From Haloferax namakaokahaiae (GTDB lineage: Archaea > Halobacteriota > Halobacteria > Halobacteriales > Haloferacaceae), in the NCBI RefSeq assembly GCF_042663225.1, contig NZ_JBHTAA010000001.1:186001-250000 (forward strand): DNA of 64,000 nucleotides, in the 5' to 3' direction. Of the stretch, positions 1-6,992 are shown in pieces (the first letter of the stretch is position 1; each line of letters opens with the position of its first letter). The notes below the pieces were generated by a model that worked only from the letters and a program-made list of their open reading frames with translations, was not told the origin of the DNA and did not search any database. Both the position numbers and the translations under genes were made by a program.

Positions 1-148
1 TTTTCTCGGTTTCAACGTTGTCGTGGATGAGAACCTGCGAGAGGTTCAGACCCATGTCGAAGACGACAACGTCGTCACCGGCGCGAACGGCCGTCATCTG
101 ACGGCCGACTTCTTCGTAGCCGCCAATGGTTGCGATTTCGATTTCCAT
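1..148 (-). CDS. rnj: Ribonuclease J, N-terminal fragment
   Basis: This is the first 49 codons of a gene that runs off the left edge. Translation from the ATG at 148 begins MEIEIATIGGYEEVGRQMTA and continues with a run ending FDMGLNLSQV, which is how archaeal RNase J opens: a metallo-beta-lactamase strand followed by the G-x-E-x-G-R loop. The family are beta-CASP exoribonucleases that degrade RNA 5' to 3'. The metal-binding HxHxDH motif lies outside the window, so the call rests on the N-terminus alone. In other haloarchaea this gene is found near lsm, which fits the neighbours here. Confidence 0.85.
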   Translation of the reverse strand, partial: MEIEIATIGGYEEVGRQMTAVRAGDDVVVFDMGLNLSQVLIHDNVETEK

Positions 149-458
149 GGTTGGTAATCTCGATATTCCGAGCATCGAAAGCCACAATGAGTGGCGAGGG
201 TGCTCACGGAAAGACGGGTGTCTGGGGGCCACCGGCCCCGGCGTCTTGCAGCTCGTCGGTCGAATGACCCCGCGTGCGAGACGCCCCGAGTCGTATGATT
301 TCGAGGCATCCGCACTTACCCGCGGGTTTCTGGTAGTTGACCGTACTCACTGGGGTATTAAAAACTACATGGGTTGACCGCGCCCGCGTGGTCGCACCAA
401 GAATGTCATCGTGGAAACACTCATGTGCGTTTACTCGAGACAGTATCGGTAGTCGAAC
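149..458. other. Intergenic region between rnj and the histidine kinase
   Basis: About 310 bases separate the divergent rnj and kinase genes. An AT-rich element (gtattaaaaac, 356-366) is the best TATA candidate. It could serve the minus strand toward rnj with a long leader, or the plus strand toward the kinase. A weak minus-strand reading frame of 48 codons (GTG at 350, stop at 204) contains a KCGC motif, but its third-position GC looks lower than that of neighbouring genes and the TATA element is only about 10 nt upstream, so it is not called as a gene. No RNA gene or repeat was recognised. Confidence 0.4.
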
Positions 459-1469
459 ATGAGCGACCAGTCGGCCGAGACCACCATCGCACTCGAATCG
501 ATACCAGCGATGTGTGCTATCGTCCGAATGGATGAGGCTCCGTCCTTCGAAGCCTGCAACTCGACGTTCGAAACTGCGCTCGGTGTCGAAGCCGAGTCGC
601 TCACCGGTTCGAATCTGCTGCAGTACGTTCACACGAACGATACCGAACTGGTTAGCGGTGGTCTCTCACGTGCGGTCGCGGGAGACGAAACGAGGTTCGA
701 ATGCCGGATTCGACACGCGACCAGTGGGTGGGCCACGTTCGAAGTTCGCGCTCGCCCTCACTCGGAGCGCGTGTTCATCCTCGTGCGCGACGTCACCGAC
801 CAAGCACGTCGCCGCGAGCATCTCGGCGTCCTCAATCGCATCCTCCGACACAACGTCAGAAACGACTTCAACGTCATCGACGGCCACCTCGAACTCATCG
901 CCCGGAAGACCGACGATACGCAACTCGAAGACTCGTCCGACGTCGTCCGCGACGCCATCGACCGGTGGTTGCTGCTCACCGAACAGGCGACGCGTATCGA
1001 GCAACTGTTCAGCGAAACCGCGGAGCGACAACTCCCGATTGCCCAACTCGTCCAAGGGGTAGTGACCGCTAGCGGTCTCACCTACCCGGATGCAACGTTC
1101 TCGGTCTCGGTCGATTCGCAAGTCTCCGGGACGACGTCCTCGCTGCTCGAAGAAGCGGTCCACGAACTCTGTGAAAACGCGGCCAAGCACACCACCGACT
1201 CGCCGGTCGTGTCGGTCACAGTTCGACCGGGACCACACCGGAACTCCGCCGAAATCGTCGTCGAAGACGGCGGTGACGGGCTTCCGTTGCACGAGATTTC
1301 GGTGCTCGAAACCGGCGAGGAGACGCCACTGGTCCACGGCACGGGTATCGGTCTCCAACTCGTTCGGATGGTCGTCGAGCACGTCGGCGGGACGGTTGCC
1401 GTCGATACGGCGGCATCTGGCGGGTGTGTGAGGCTGGTAGTTCCAACAGTTCCGCCGGTAGAGGGCTGA
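459..1469 (+). CDS. PAS-domain sensor histidine kinase
   Basis: A predicted soluble two-component sensor kinase of 336 residues with no membrane segment. Residues 1-115 form a PAS-like sensor domain. The phosphoacceptor region is the haloarchaeal type LNRILRHNVRND with His131. The ATPase domain follows, with an N-box (ELCENAAKHT), a G1 box (VEDGGDGLP) and a G2 box (GTGIGLQLV). Halophilic archaea carry dozens of such kinases and most are orphans. No response regulator is adjacent, so the partner and signal are unknown. The start is the first ATG of the frame and gives a normal PAS N-terminus. Confidence 0.88.
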   Translation: MSDQSAETTIALESIPAMCAIVRMDEAPSFEACNSTFETALGVEAESLTGSNLLQYVHTNDTELVSGGLSRAVAGDETRFECRIRHATSGWATFEVRARPHSERVFILVRDVTDQARRREHLGVLNRILRHNVRNDFNVIDGHLELIARKTDDTQLEDSSDVVRDAIDRWLLLTEQATRIEQLFSETAERQLPIAQLVQGVVTASGLTYPDATFSVSVDSQVSGTTSSLLEEAVHELCENAAKHTTDSPVVSVTVRPGPHRNSAEIVVEDGGDGLPLHEISVLETGEETPLVHGTGIGLQLVRMVVEHVGGTVAVDTAASGGCVRLVVPTVPPVEG

Positions 1470-1506
1470 GAGCGGCCAAAATCACGGTCGTTCGTCCGGT
1501 TCGGCA

Positions 1507-1517
1507 CATTTAAGATA
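1507..1517 (+). promoter_or_regulatory. TATA box of the lsm-rpl37e transcript
   Basis: The sequence atttaagata sits about 27 nt before the lsm ATG at 1539. That is the distance expected for an archaeal TATA box driving a leaderless transcript. Confidence 0.6.
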
Positions 1518-1538
1518 CTAACGAGACGGTTTTCAAGC

Positions 1539-1769
1539 ATGAGCGGCCGACCTCTCGACGTTCTCGAGGCATCTTTGAACGAACCGGTGACGGTTCACCT
1601 CAAGGACGGCGACGCATACTACGGCGTACTCGCTGGCTACGACCAGCACATGAACGTCGTGCTCGAAGAAGCGCTTGACGACGAGGCAGTGCCCGGAGAT
1701 ATCGAACTCCGGCAAGTCGAAGACACAACCATTATACGCGGCGATAACGTCGTCACCATCAAAGCATGA
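1539..1769 (+). CDS. lsm: Archaeal Sm-like RNA-binding protein Lsm
   Basis: A 76-residue Sm-fold protein. The Sm1 region (residues 8-45) contains the strand EPVTVHLKDGDAYYGVLAGY and DQHMNVVLEEA, which is the D-x-h-M-N-h-h-L signature. The Sm2 region ends with IIRGDNVVTI, the R-G-(D/N) signature. Archaeal Lsm proteins form ring heptamers that bind U-rich stretches in small RNAs and tRNAs. The stop codon overlaps the start of rpl37e (ATGA), so the two are co-translated. This pair is a conserved haloarchaeal arrangement. Confidence 0.96.
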   Translation: MSGRPLDVLEASLNEPVTVHLKDGDAYYGVLAGYDQHMNVVLEEALDDEAVPGDIELRQVEDTTIIRGDNVVTIKA

Positions 1770-1942
1770 CGGGTGCAGGAACCCCTAGCCAAGGAAAGAA
1801 GAACAAGACGACGCACGTCAAGTGCCGACGCTGTGGTGAGAAATCCTACCACTCGAAGAAGAAAGTCTGTTCGTCCTGTGGCTTCGGTAAATCGAAGAAG
1901 CGTCGAAGCTACGCCTGGCAGTCGAAGTCCGGCGACAACTAA
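1766..1942 (+). CDS. rpl37e: Ribosomal protein eL37 (L37e)
   Basis: A 58-residue, strongly basic zinc-ribbon protein of the large ribosomal subunit. It begins MTGAGTPSQGKKNKTTHVKC. Four cysteines, Cys20, Cys23, Cys35 and Cys38, form the C-x2-C...C-x2-C zinc site typical of L37e. It ends with the basic stretch KSKKRRSYAWQ. The start overlaps the lsm stop by 4 bp (ATGA), which fixes the start. The length matches the family. The basic composition stands out from the acidic proteome, as expected for a ribosomal protein. Confidence 0.97.
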   Translation: MTGAGTPSQGKKNKTTHVKCRRCGEKSYHSKKKVCSSCGFGKSKKRRSYAWQSKSGDN

Positions 1943-2064
1943 GCAACCACTGACGGTCACTTGACCGTCACCCTGTCTTCTGTCTCGTCTCACTGGGGCG
2001 AGCATCGACAGCAACCCTCCTGACACCTACTCTGAGCAACCGACCGTGCGATTAGTTCGCAGTC

Positions 2065-2100
2065 CGCTCGATTTTTCTACTCTACGCTCGATTTTTCTAC
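2065..2100 (+). terminator. Tandem T-rich terminator-like repeat after rpl37e
   Basis: The 16-mer CGCTCGATTTTTCTAC occurs at 2065-2080 and again, exactly, at 2085-2100, a 20 bp period. Each copy carries a T5 tract. Archaeal transcription commonly ends at T-tracts, so this looks like a duplicated terminator about 120 bp downstream of rpl37e. Termination itself is inferred. Confidence 0.5.
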
Positions 2101-2226
2101 CGTGCACCGTGCGTAGACGACACGCCGCGAGTCGAGCGCCGACATTATTCTCGCTCGTGTACCGATAGTTCGATGGAAAAAGTCCGGCGGTCGCACTCCA
2201 CTATGTGTCAACTATTCTGGGTAATG

Positions 2227-2244
2227 TATGCACAACAGTGCATA
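2227..2244. promoter_or_regulatory. Perfect palindrome upstream of purF, candidate operator
   Basis: TATGCAC and GTGCATA form perfect 7 bp arms around the spacer AACA, centred about 82 bp before the purF ATG. The likely TATA element is the T-run in gggttttttacccc (2284-2297), 21-34 nt before the ATG. The palindrome would therefore sit upstream of the core promoter, as expected for an activator site. No regulator is identified. Confidence 0.45.
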
Positions 2245-2317
2245 TCCAAACCCGTGAATACCGGCGGTTACTGCATAAGGACGGGTTTTTTACCCCTTGC
2301 ATCCCCTACCGACGTGT

Positions 2318-3793
2318 ATGACTCACGGGCGGGACGATTCCCACCATCTCGGCGGACCAACGGAGAAGTGTGGCGTCGTCGGCGTCGCACTCGGAAGCCG
2401 AAGCGCCGCACGACCCCTGTACTACTCGCTGTACGCCCTCCAGCACCGAGGCCAAGAGTCGGCAGGTATCGTCACTCACGACGGGTTCCAGCAGCACAGC
2501 CACGTCCAGATGGGACTGGTCGGTGATGCGTTCAGCGCCGACGACCTGAACGAACTCAACGGGTCGGCCGGCATCGGCCACGTCCGCTACCCAACCGCGG
2601 GCGACGTCTCGAAGTCCTGCGCACAGCCCTTCGCCGTCTCGTTCAAGTCCGGGTCGCTCGGACTCGCACACAACGGAAACCTCGTCAACGCCGACGAACT
2701 CCGCGACGAATTGGAGAACTACGGTCACGCCTTTACCTCCACGGGCGACACCGAAGTCATCGCCCACGACCTCGCGCGCAACCTCCTCGAAGAAGACCTC
2801 GTTCGCGCCGTCAAGCGAACCATGGAGCGCATCCACGGCTCGTACGCGCTCACCATCATGCACGACGAGACGGTCCTCGGCGTACGCGACCCCGAAGGCA
2901 ACCGCCCGCTCTGTATCGGGAAACTCGACGACGGCTACGTACTCGCCTCCGAATCGGCCGCCATAGACACGCTCGACGGCGAACTCGTCCGCGACGTGAA
3001 ACCGGGCGAACTCGTCGTCCTCGCCCCCGACGGCTCCGGGTTCGACTCGTACCAGCTCATTGAACAGGAGAACACGGCCCACTGCTTCTTCGAACACATC
3101 TACTTCGCCCGCCCGGACTCCGTGATGAACGACTCGCTCGTCTACGAAGTTCGCCGCGGACTGGGGCGCAAACTCTGGGAGGAGAACGGCGTTGACACCG
3201 ACGTGGTCATGCCCGTTCCCGACTCCGGGCGTGCGTTCGCCTCCGGGTACGCCGAGGCCGCCCAAGAAGACGACGCGACGGTCGAATTCGCCGAGGGCCT
3301 GATGAAGAACCGCTACGTCGGCCGAACGTTCATCATGCCCACGCAGGACGAGCGCGAGCGCGCGGTCCGTCTGAAGCTCAACCCAATCAAGAGCACCGTC
3401 GAAGGCCGGTCCGTGACCATCATCGACGACAGCATCGTCCGCGGAACCACCTCGAACCAACTCGTCGAACTACTCCGTGAGGCAGGTGCCGAAGAAGTCC
3501 ACATGCGCATCGGCGCGCCGCCGATTATCGCCCCGTGTTACATGGGCATCAACATGGCCACCCGCGAGGAACTCATCGCCTCCGACAAGTCCGTCGAGGA
3601 GGTCCGCGAGACGATTGGCGCAGACAGTCTCGCGTATCTCTCTATCGACGCCGTCTCGGACGTGCTGGAAAAGTCGCGCTCCGACCTCTGTCTCGGCTGT
3701 GTCACCGGCGAGTATCCGTACGATATCGACGGCGAGACCACCGACCGCGACGTGAGCCGACCGGTCGTCGGGAGCAACGCGCCGACGCAGTAA
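2318..3793 (+). CDS. purF: Amidophosphoribosyltransferase
   Basis: PurF catalyses the first committed step of purine synthesis, making 5-phosphoribosylamine from PRPP and glutamine. The ATG at 2318 gives 491 residues; an in-frame TTG at 2297 adds only a non-conserved stretch. The short propeptide MTHGRDDSHHLGGPTEK is followed by Cys18, the nucleophile of the class II glutamine amidotransferase domain (CGVVGVALGS). The glutaminase domain continues with YYSLYALQHRGQESAG. The phosphoribosyltransferase domain has the PRPP loop VTIIDDSIVRGTTS at about residues 371-384. Late cysteines (DLCLGCVTGEYPYDI) match the Bacillus-type PurF that carries a 4Fe-4S cluster. Nothing appears truncated. Confidence 0.97.
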   Translation: MTHGRDDSHHLGGPTEKCGVVGVALGSRSAARPLYYSLYALQHRGQESAGIVTHDGFQQHSHVQMGLVGDAFSADDLNELNGSAGIGHVRYPTAGDVSKSCAQPFAVSFKSGSLGLAHNGNLVNADELRDELENYGHAFTSTGDTEVIAHDLARNLLEEDLVRAVKRTMERIHGSYALTIMHDETVLGVRDPEGNRPLCIGKLDDGYVLASESAAIDTLDGELVRDVKPGELVVLAPDGSGFDSYQLIEQENTAHCFFEHIYFARPDSVMNDSLVYEVRRGLGRKLWEENGVDTDVVMPVPDSGRAFASGYAEAAQEDDATVEFAEGLMKNRYVGRTFIMPTQDERERAVRLKLNPIKSTVEGRSVTIIDDSIVRGTTSNQLVELLREAGAEEVHMRIGAPPIIAPCYMGINMATREELIASDKSVEEVRETIGADSLAYLSIDAVSDVLEKSRSDLCLGCVTGEYPYDIDGETTDRDVSRPVVGSNAPTQ

Positions 3794-3822
3794 GCAGCGC
3801 CCGTGTTCAATTCTGCCCGTCT

Positions 3823-4383
3823 TCAGTACACCACGTAAAGCAACAGATAGACGACGTTGCCGAGGACGAACGAGACGAGCCACAGTGACGCCGCGATTCG
3901 GCCGACGCGGGCGTGTTTCGTCCCGAAGACTTCGGAGAGTGGTCGCGTCAGCGCGAGCAACATGACGTAGTAGAGGAGCGGAATGCAGGCGATTGCCAAC
4001 AGCATGTGAATCGCCAGCGTCGGGAGGTAGACGAACGTGTAGACCGCTTCGGGGCCGAGGAATTCGCTCGTCCCCTTCACCGCCACCTTGTATAGATAGA
4101 GCACGAGAAACGACGCGAACAGGACGAACGAGGTGAGCATCATGCGCTGGTGTTTCTCGGGTTCGCCGCGTCGGATGTACCGGACGCCGGCGACGATGGT
4201 CACGATTGCGACGGTGCTGATGACGGCGTTGACGTGCGGAATCGCATCGAAGACGGCATCCGACGCCTGCGGAATCGCGGTCCGGGGAATCGCCCCGAGC
4301 ACCGCGCCGAAGACGAGCGCGAGCGAGACGAGAGTGAGGAGGGCCGTGAGACCGTTGACGTGGTTGCGTGCGCGAAACTCCAT
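3823..4383 (-). CDS. DUF420-type membrane protein
   Basis: A 186-residue protein that is almost entirely membrane-embedded, with about five hydrophobic segments. It contains an internal soluble turn RRGEPEKHQRMM followed by another helix, and histidines at or near helix ends (PHVNAVIST, PTLAIHMLL). This matches the DUF420 family, related to the CtaM/YozB proteins implicated in haem-copper oxidase assembly. The function is inferred from family memory only. The start at 4383 (MEFRARNHVNGLTAL) is chosen because sequence further upstream reads into tRNA DNA. It converges with purF. Confidence 0.75.
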   Translation of the reverse strand: MEFRARNHVNGLTALLTLVSLALVFGAVLGAIPRTAIPQASDAVFDAIPHVNAVISTVAIVTIVAGVRYIRRGEPEKHQRMMLTSFVLFASFLVLYLYKVAVKGTSEFLGPEAVYTFVYLPTLAIHMLLAIACIPLLYYVMLLALTRPLSEVFGTKHARVGRIAASLWLVSFVLGNVVYLLLYVVY

Positions 4384-4480
4384 GGACGTAGTGGGGAACT
4401 GCCGAGGCAAAACCGTTCGGTCGAATACCGCGGTACGGTGCCTGCAAACGCCCGACATTGTCGAGCCGAAAGGAAAGTCA

Positions 4481-4488
4481 TTTAAATT
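4481..4488 (+). promoter_or_regulatory. TATA-like box for tRNA-Leu
   Basis: TTTAAATT lies about 40 nt before the mature tRNA 5' end. This leaves room for a leader of roughly 15 nt, normal for an archaeal tRNA precursor. Confidence 0.4.
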
Positions 4489-4526
4489 ACCGCGGGATAA
4501 CTGAGAGTGCACACAAGACACAGCGG

Positions 4527-4611
4527 GCGTGGGTAGCCAAGCCAGGCCAACGGCGCAGCGTTGAGGGCGCTGTCCTGTAGAGGTCCGCCGGTTCAAATCC
4601 GGTCCCACGCA
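4527..4611 (+). tRNA. tRNA-Leu (anticodon GAG)
   Basis: The acceptor strands GCGTGGG (4527-4533) and CCCACGC (4604-4610) pair perfectly, and A4611 is the discriminator base. The anticodon stem is CAGCG/CGCTG around the loop TTGAGGG, so the anticodon is GAG (4563-4565), reading CUC and CUU leucine codons. A long variable arm (TCCTGTAGAGGT region) marks a class II tRNA. The T arm is CCGGTTCAAATCCGG. No intron is present and CCA is not encoded. Confidence 0.95.
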
Positions 4612-4916
4612 TCGCATGTGCGGACTCACAGTCCGCAATGAGGCGACACCGTCGCCGAATGATGCAGGTGATTTCCTACAAGGACATCACCCACGCACAA
4701 TCCTTCAGCACACTACAACCCACGAGAGACAGCTCTCTGTGGGTTTGCTGTCTACATTTCGCTGAGCGACGGCGCTGTCCTGTGGAGGTCCGCCGATGAG
4801 AATCCGACGTGTCGGATTCGAGTAGACCAACGCGACTCGGGAGGGCCACAACTGTCACCCAGCCACCAAATTAATCATCGACTGCTGTGACCTGGTTCGT
4901 AGCATTACGCCAGAAT
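4612..4916. other. Gene-free structured region after tRNA-Leu with five stem-loops
   Basis: This 305 bp stretch has no convincing gene but contains consecutive inverted repeats. Stem-loop 1 is 4619-4637 (8 bp, loop CAC). Stem-loop 2 is 4642-4656 (6 bp, loop ACC). Stem-loop 3 is 4667-4691 (6 bp, one mismatch, 4 bp, loop ACA). Stem-loop 4 is 4717-4745 (about 12 bp with one bulged G, loop CAGC). Stem-loop 5 is 4800-4819 (GAATCCGAC/GTCGGATTC). Between stem-loops 4 and 5 lies a partial copy of the tRNA. It could be a tRNA-linked non-coding RNA or the scar of an integrated element. Confidence 0.5.
4771..4795 (+). repeat. Partial duplicate of tRNA-Leu (variable-arm region)
   Basis: These 25 bases match tRNA-Leu positions 4566-4590 with one change (tgtgg here, tgtag in the tRNA). 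The copied part runs from the 3' side of the anticodon arm through the variable arm to the first bases of the T arm. The T loop and acceptor end are missing and are followed by an unrelated 9 bp hairpin. This is not a functional tRNA. Confidence 0.8.
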
Positions 4917-5072
4917 ATGCCCAACCCAGCCGAATCTCTCAGCCTTCTCGTCGTGCTCGAATTCGTCGTCGTGGCGTCGATAGTGCTGCTGTTGGTTCCG
5001 TTCGACGTTGCAGCGCCGTTCGTTCCGCTTCTGTTGTTCTTCGTCGTCGTACTGTACCTGTATCGCACCTGA
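4917..5072 (+). CDS. Small two-helix membrane protein, hypothetical
   Basis: Predicted protein of 51 residues starting MPNPAESLSLL, with two hydrophobic stretches (about residues 8-28 and 32-49) and a basic end YLYRT. The family is not recognised. A GTG at 4887 would add ten residues; the ATG is preferred because it leaves an AT-rich element (ttaatc, about 4871) at a plausible promoter distance. Such short haloarchaeal membrane proteins are common and poorly characterised. Confidence 0.5.
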   Translation: MPNPAESLSLLVVLEFVVVASIVLLLVPFDVAAPFVPLLLFFVVVLYLYRT

Positions 5073-5170
5073 ACCACTCGCGGTGGACGGTGTGGCTAAA
5101 ACCGTAGCGCGGAGCGTATTTCGCCCCGCAGTGCCGCGAGTTTAAAAGGGTCGAACGTGTAACACGGCAC

Positions 5171-5692
5171 ATGGCCAAATATTCCACAAACCGTGGTGGT
5201 GGCGGTTCCGATGGTGAGAACTGCGAACTCTGTGGCCGAGCCTCCGGGAAACTCCGCCGCGCGAACGTCGCGGGCGCGGACTTGCTGGTCTGTCCCGACT
5301 GCGCCCCGCACGGCGAGAATCGCAACCGCGACAAGAAGCACGCCGACACGCAGCACACGCGCGACAACTCCGAGCGCAACCGTCGCAAGCGCGCCGCCCA
5401 GCGAACGGCGAAGATGTACGACCAAGCGAAGGGGAACGCGAAACACTGGGAAGAGAAGGGGACGAACTACGAGAAAGACCGGCTCCCCTATCTCGTCTCT
5501 GGCTACGGCGGTCTCGTCGAGTCCGCTCGGCAGGACGCCGGCCTCCAACTCGGTGACCTCGCCGAGGAACTCGAAATCAAAGAGAACCAGTTGCTCGCAG
5601 TCGAGCAGGGCCGCGCCACGAGCGCGAACATCGGTGGCTCCGTCATTCGCGCGCTCGAAGACCGACTCGACGTTCGCCTCGTAGACGAGTAG
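5171..5692 (+). CDS. Archaeal multiprotein bridging factor aMBF1
   Basis: A 173-residue protein. The N-terminal zinc ribbon has Cys18, Cys21, Cys41 and Cys44 (CELCG...CPDC). A long charged linker follows, then a Cro/C1-type helix-turn-helix from about residue 110 (LVESARQDAGLQLGDLAEEL, then IKENQLLAVEQGRA). This zinc-ribbon plus HTH order is that of archaeal MBF1, which associates with ribosomes and transcription factors. A TATA-like sequence (tttaaaa, 5141-5147) about 27 nt before the ATG supports a leaderless transcript. Confidence 0.88.
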   Translation: MAKYSTNRGGGGSDGENCELCGRASGKLRRANVAGADLLVCPDCAPHGENRNRDKKHADTQHTRDNSERNRRKRAAQRTAKMYDQAKGNAKHWEEKGTNYEKDRLPYLVSGYGGLVESARQDAGLQLGDLAEELEIKENQLLAVEQGRATSANIGGSVIRALEDRLDVRLVDE

Positions 5693-5727
5693 CACGATTT
5701 TTCTCCTCGGGGCGTCTCGACGCCCTC

Positions 5728-6915
5728 ATGACACACTCTCTCGCGCCAGCACACCCCACGGTGCGGACCTTCGACGCGACGGTCACCGCTCTCGACGGCC
5801 GCGAAGTCACGCTCGAAGAGACCTACTTCTACCCCGAAGGTGGCGGTCAGCCCGCAGACAGAGGCGTCCTCGGCGGCGTCGATGTCGAACACGTTCGGTC
5901 GGTCGAAGGAGACGTCGTCCACGAACTCGCCGCAGAACCCGAGTTCGCCGTCGGCGACGAGGTGGCCGGCGTCATCGACGACGACTTCAGAACGTACTGC
6001 ATGCGCGCTCACACTGCGAGCCACGCACTCTACGGCGCGGCACGCCACATCTTCGACGACCTCGGTTACGGCGGGTTCGACATCTCCGACGAGAAGGTGC
6101 GCGTCGATTTCGAGACGAGTACGACCGTAGACGACGACGCGCTCGCCGAACTCGGCCGTCTGGTCAACCGCGCCGTGTGGGACTCACGCGAGGTGTCGTG
6201 GGAGGAGATTCCGGTCTCTGAGGCCCGCGAGCGCGAGGAAATCGCGTTCAACGTCAAGACCGAAGAGGGCGTCTTCGCCGACGAAGACGAGGTCCGAATC
6301 GTCACCATCGACGGCTGGGACTGGGGTGCCTGCGGCGGGACGCACGTCGCCAACACCATCGAAATCGGTCCCGTCGAAATCTACGGCCGGTCGAACCCCG
6401 GCGAGGGGCTGACTCGCGTCGAATTCGCCGTCGGTCCCGCGGCAATCGACCACCGAGCGACGGTCGAGGCGCAAGCCCGCCGTGCGGCCGCGACGCTCGA
6501 CTCGAACCTCGAATCACTCGGCGAAGCAGCCACCGACGCACGTTCGACGCGCGCCGACCTCGAAGCGGAACTCGCATCGCTCAAAGGCGACGTGCTCGAA
6601 ACCCGACTCGCCCAATTCGAGACCGTCGAACGCGACGGCGTCACGTGGAAAATCGGGTCGCTCTCCGGGTTCGAGGCGAACGACGTGGGCGAGGCCGCGA
6701 AAGCCGCCCGCGACGGCGTTGACGTGCTCGTCGCCGTCGGCGAATCGAGTGCGCCCTTCATCGTCGTCGCCAGCGCGGGAGACGTCTCGGCGGGCGACGT
6801 CGTCGCAGAGGTGACCGACGAGTTCGGCGGCGGTGGCGGCGGGAGTCCGACCTTCGCACAGGGTGGCGGACTCGGCACGACTGCCGACGAAATCGTGACG
6901 TATCTCCGCTCCTGA
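5728..6915 (+). CDS. alaX: Alanyl-tRNA editing hydrolase AlaX (long form)
   Basis: This is a free-standing editing factor that hydrolyses mischarged Ser-tRNA(Ala) or Gly-tRNA(Ala). Its 395 residues match the long AlaX form, which has the editing domain of AlaRS plus a C-terminal DHHA1-like domain. The zinc site is clear: His95 and His99 in the HTASH motif, Cys202 and His206 in CGGTH. A Gly-rich stretch before residue 41 (YFYPEGGGQP) is the usual AlaX signature. The C-terminus has the DHHA1 glycine motif FGGGGGGSPTFAQGG. It is separated from the aMBF1 gene by 35 bp. Confidence 0.93.
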   Translation: MTHSLAPAHPTVRTFDATVTALDGREVTLEETYFYPEGGGQPADRGVLGGVDVEHVRSVEGDVVHELAAEPEFAVGDEVAGVIDDDFRTYCMRAHTASHALYGAARHIFDDLGYGGFDISDEKVRVDFETSTTVDDDALAELGRLVNRAVWDSREVSWEEIPVSEAREREEIAFNVKTEEGVFADEDEVRIVTIDGWDWGACGGTHVANTIEIGPVEIYGRSNPGEGLTRVEFAVGPAAIDHRATVEAQARRAAATLDSNLESLGEAATDARSTRADLEAELASLKGDVLETRLAQFETVERDGVTWKIGSLSGFEANDVGEAAKAARDGVDVLVAVGESSAPFIVVASAGDVSAGDVVAEVTDEFGGGGGGSPTFAQGGGLGTTADEIVTYLRS

Positions 6916-6992
6916 ACGGCAGAGTCGTCGGTGCGCTGACGTTCGGTCGGCGATTCAATCATCTTTTTCAATTATCGTTCGAACATTTGAGC

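Noticed and set aside
4676..4858. 60-codon minus-strand frame after tRNA-Leu
   Set aside because: It runs through the stem-loops and tRNA fragment, is not acidic, and shows no motif.
4612..4916. Intact integrated element at tRNA-Leu
   Set aside because: No integrase, transposase or acceptor-end repeat is present in the 300 bp; at most a scar remains.
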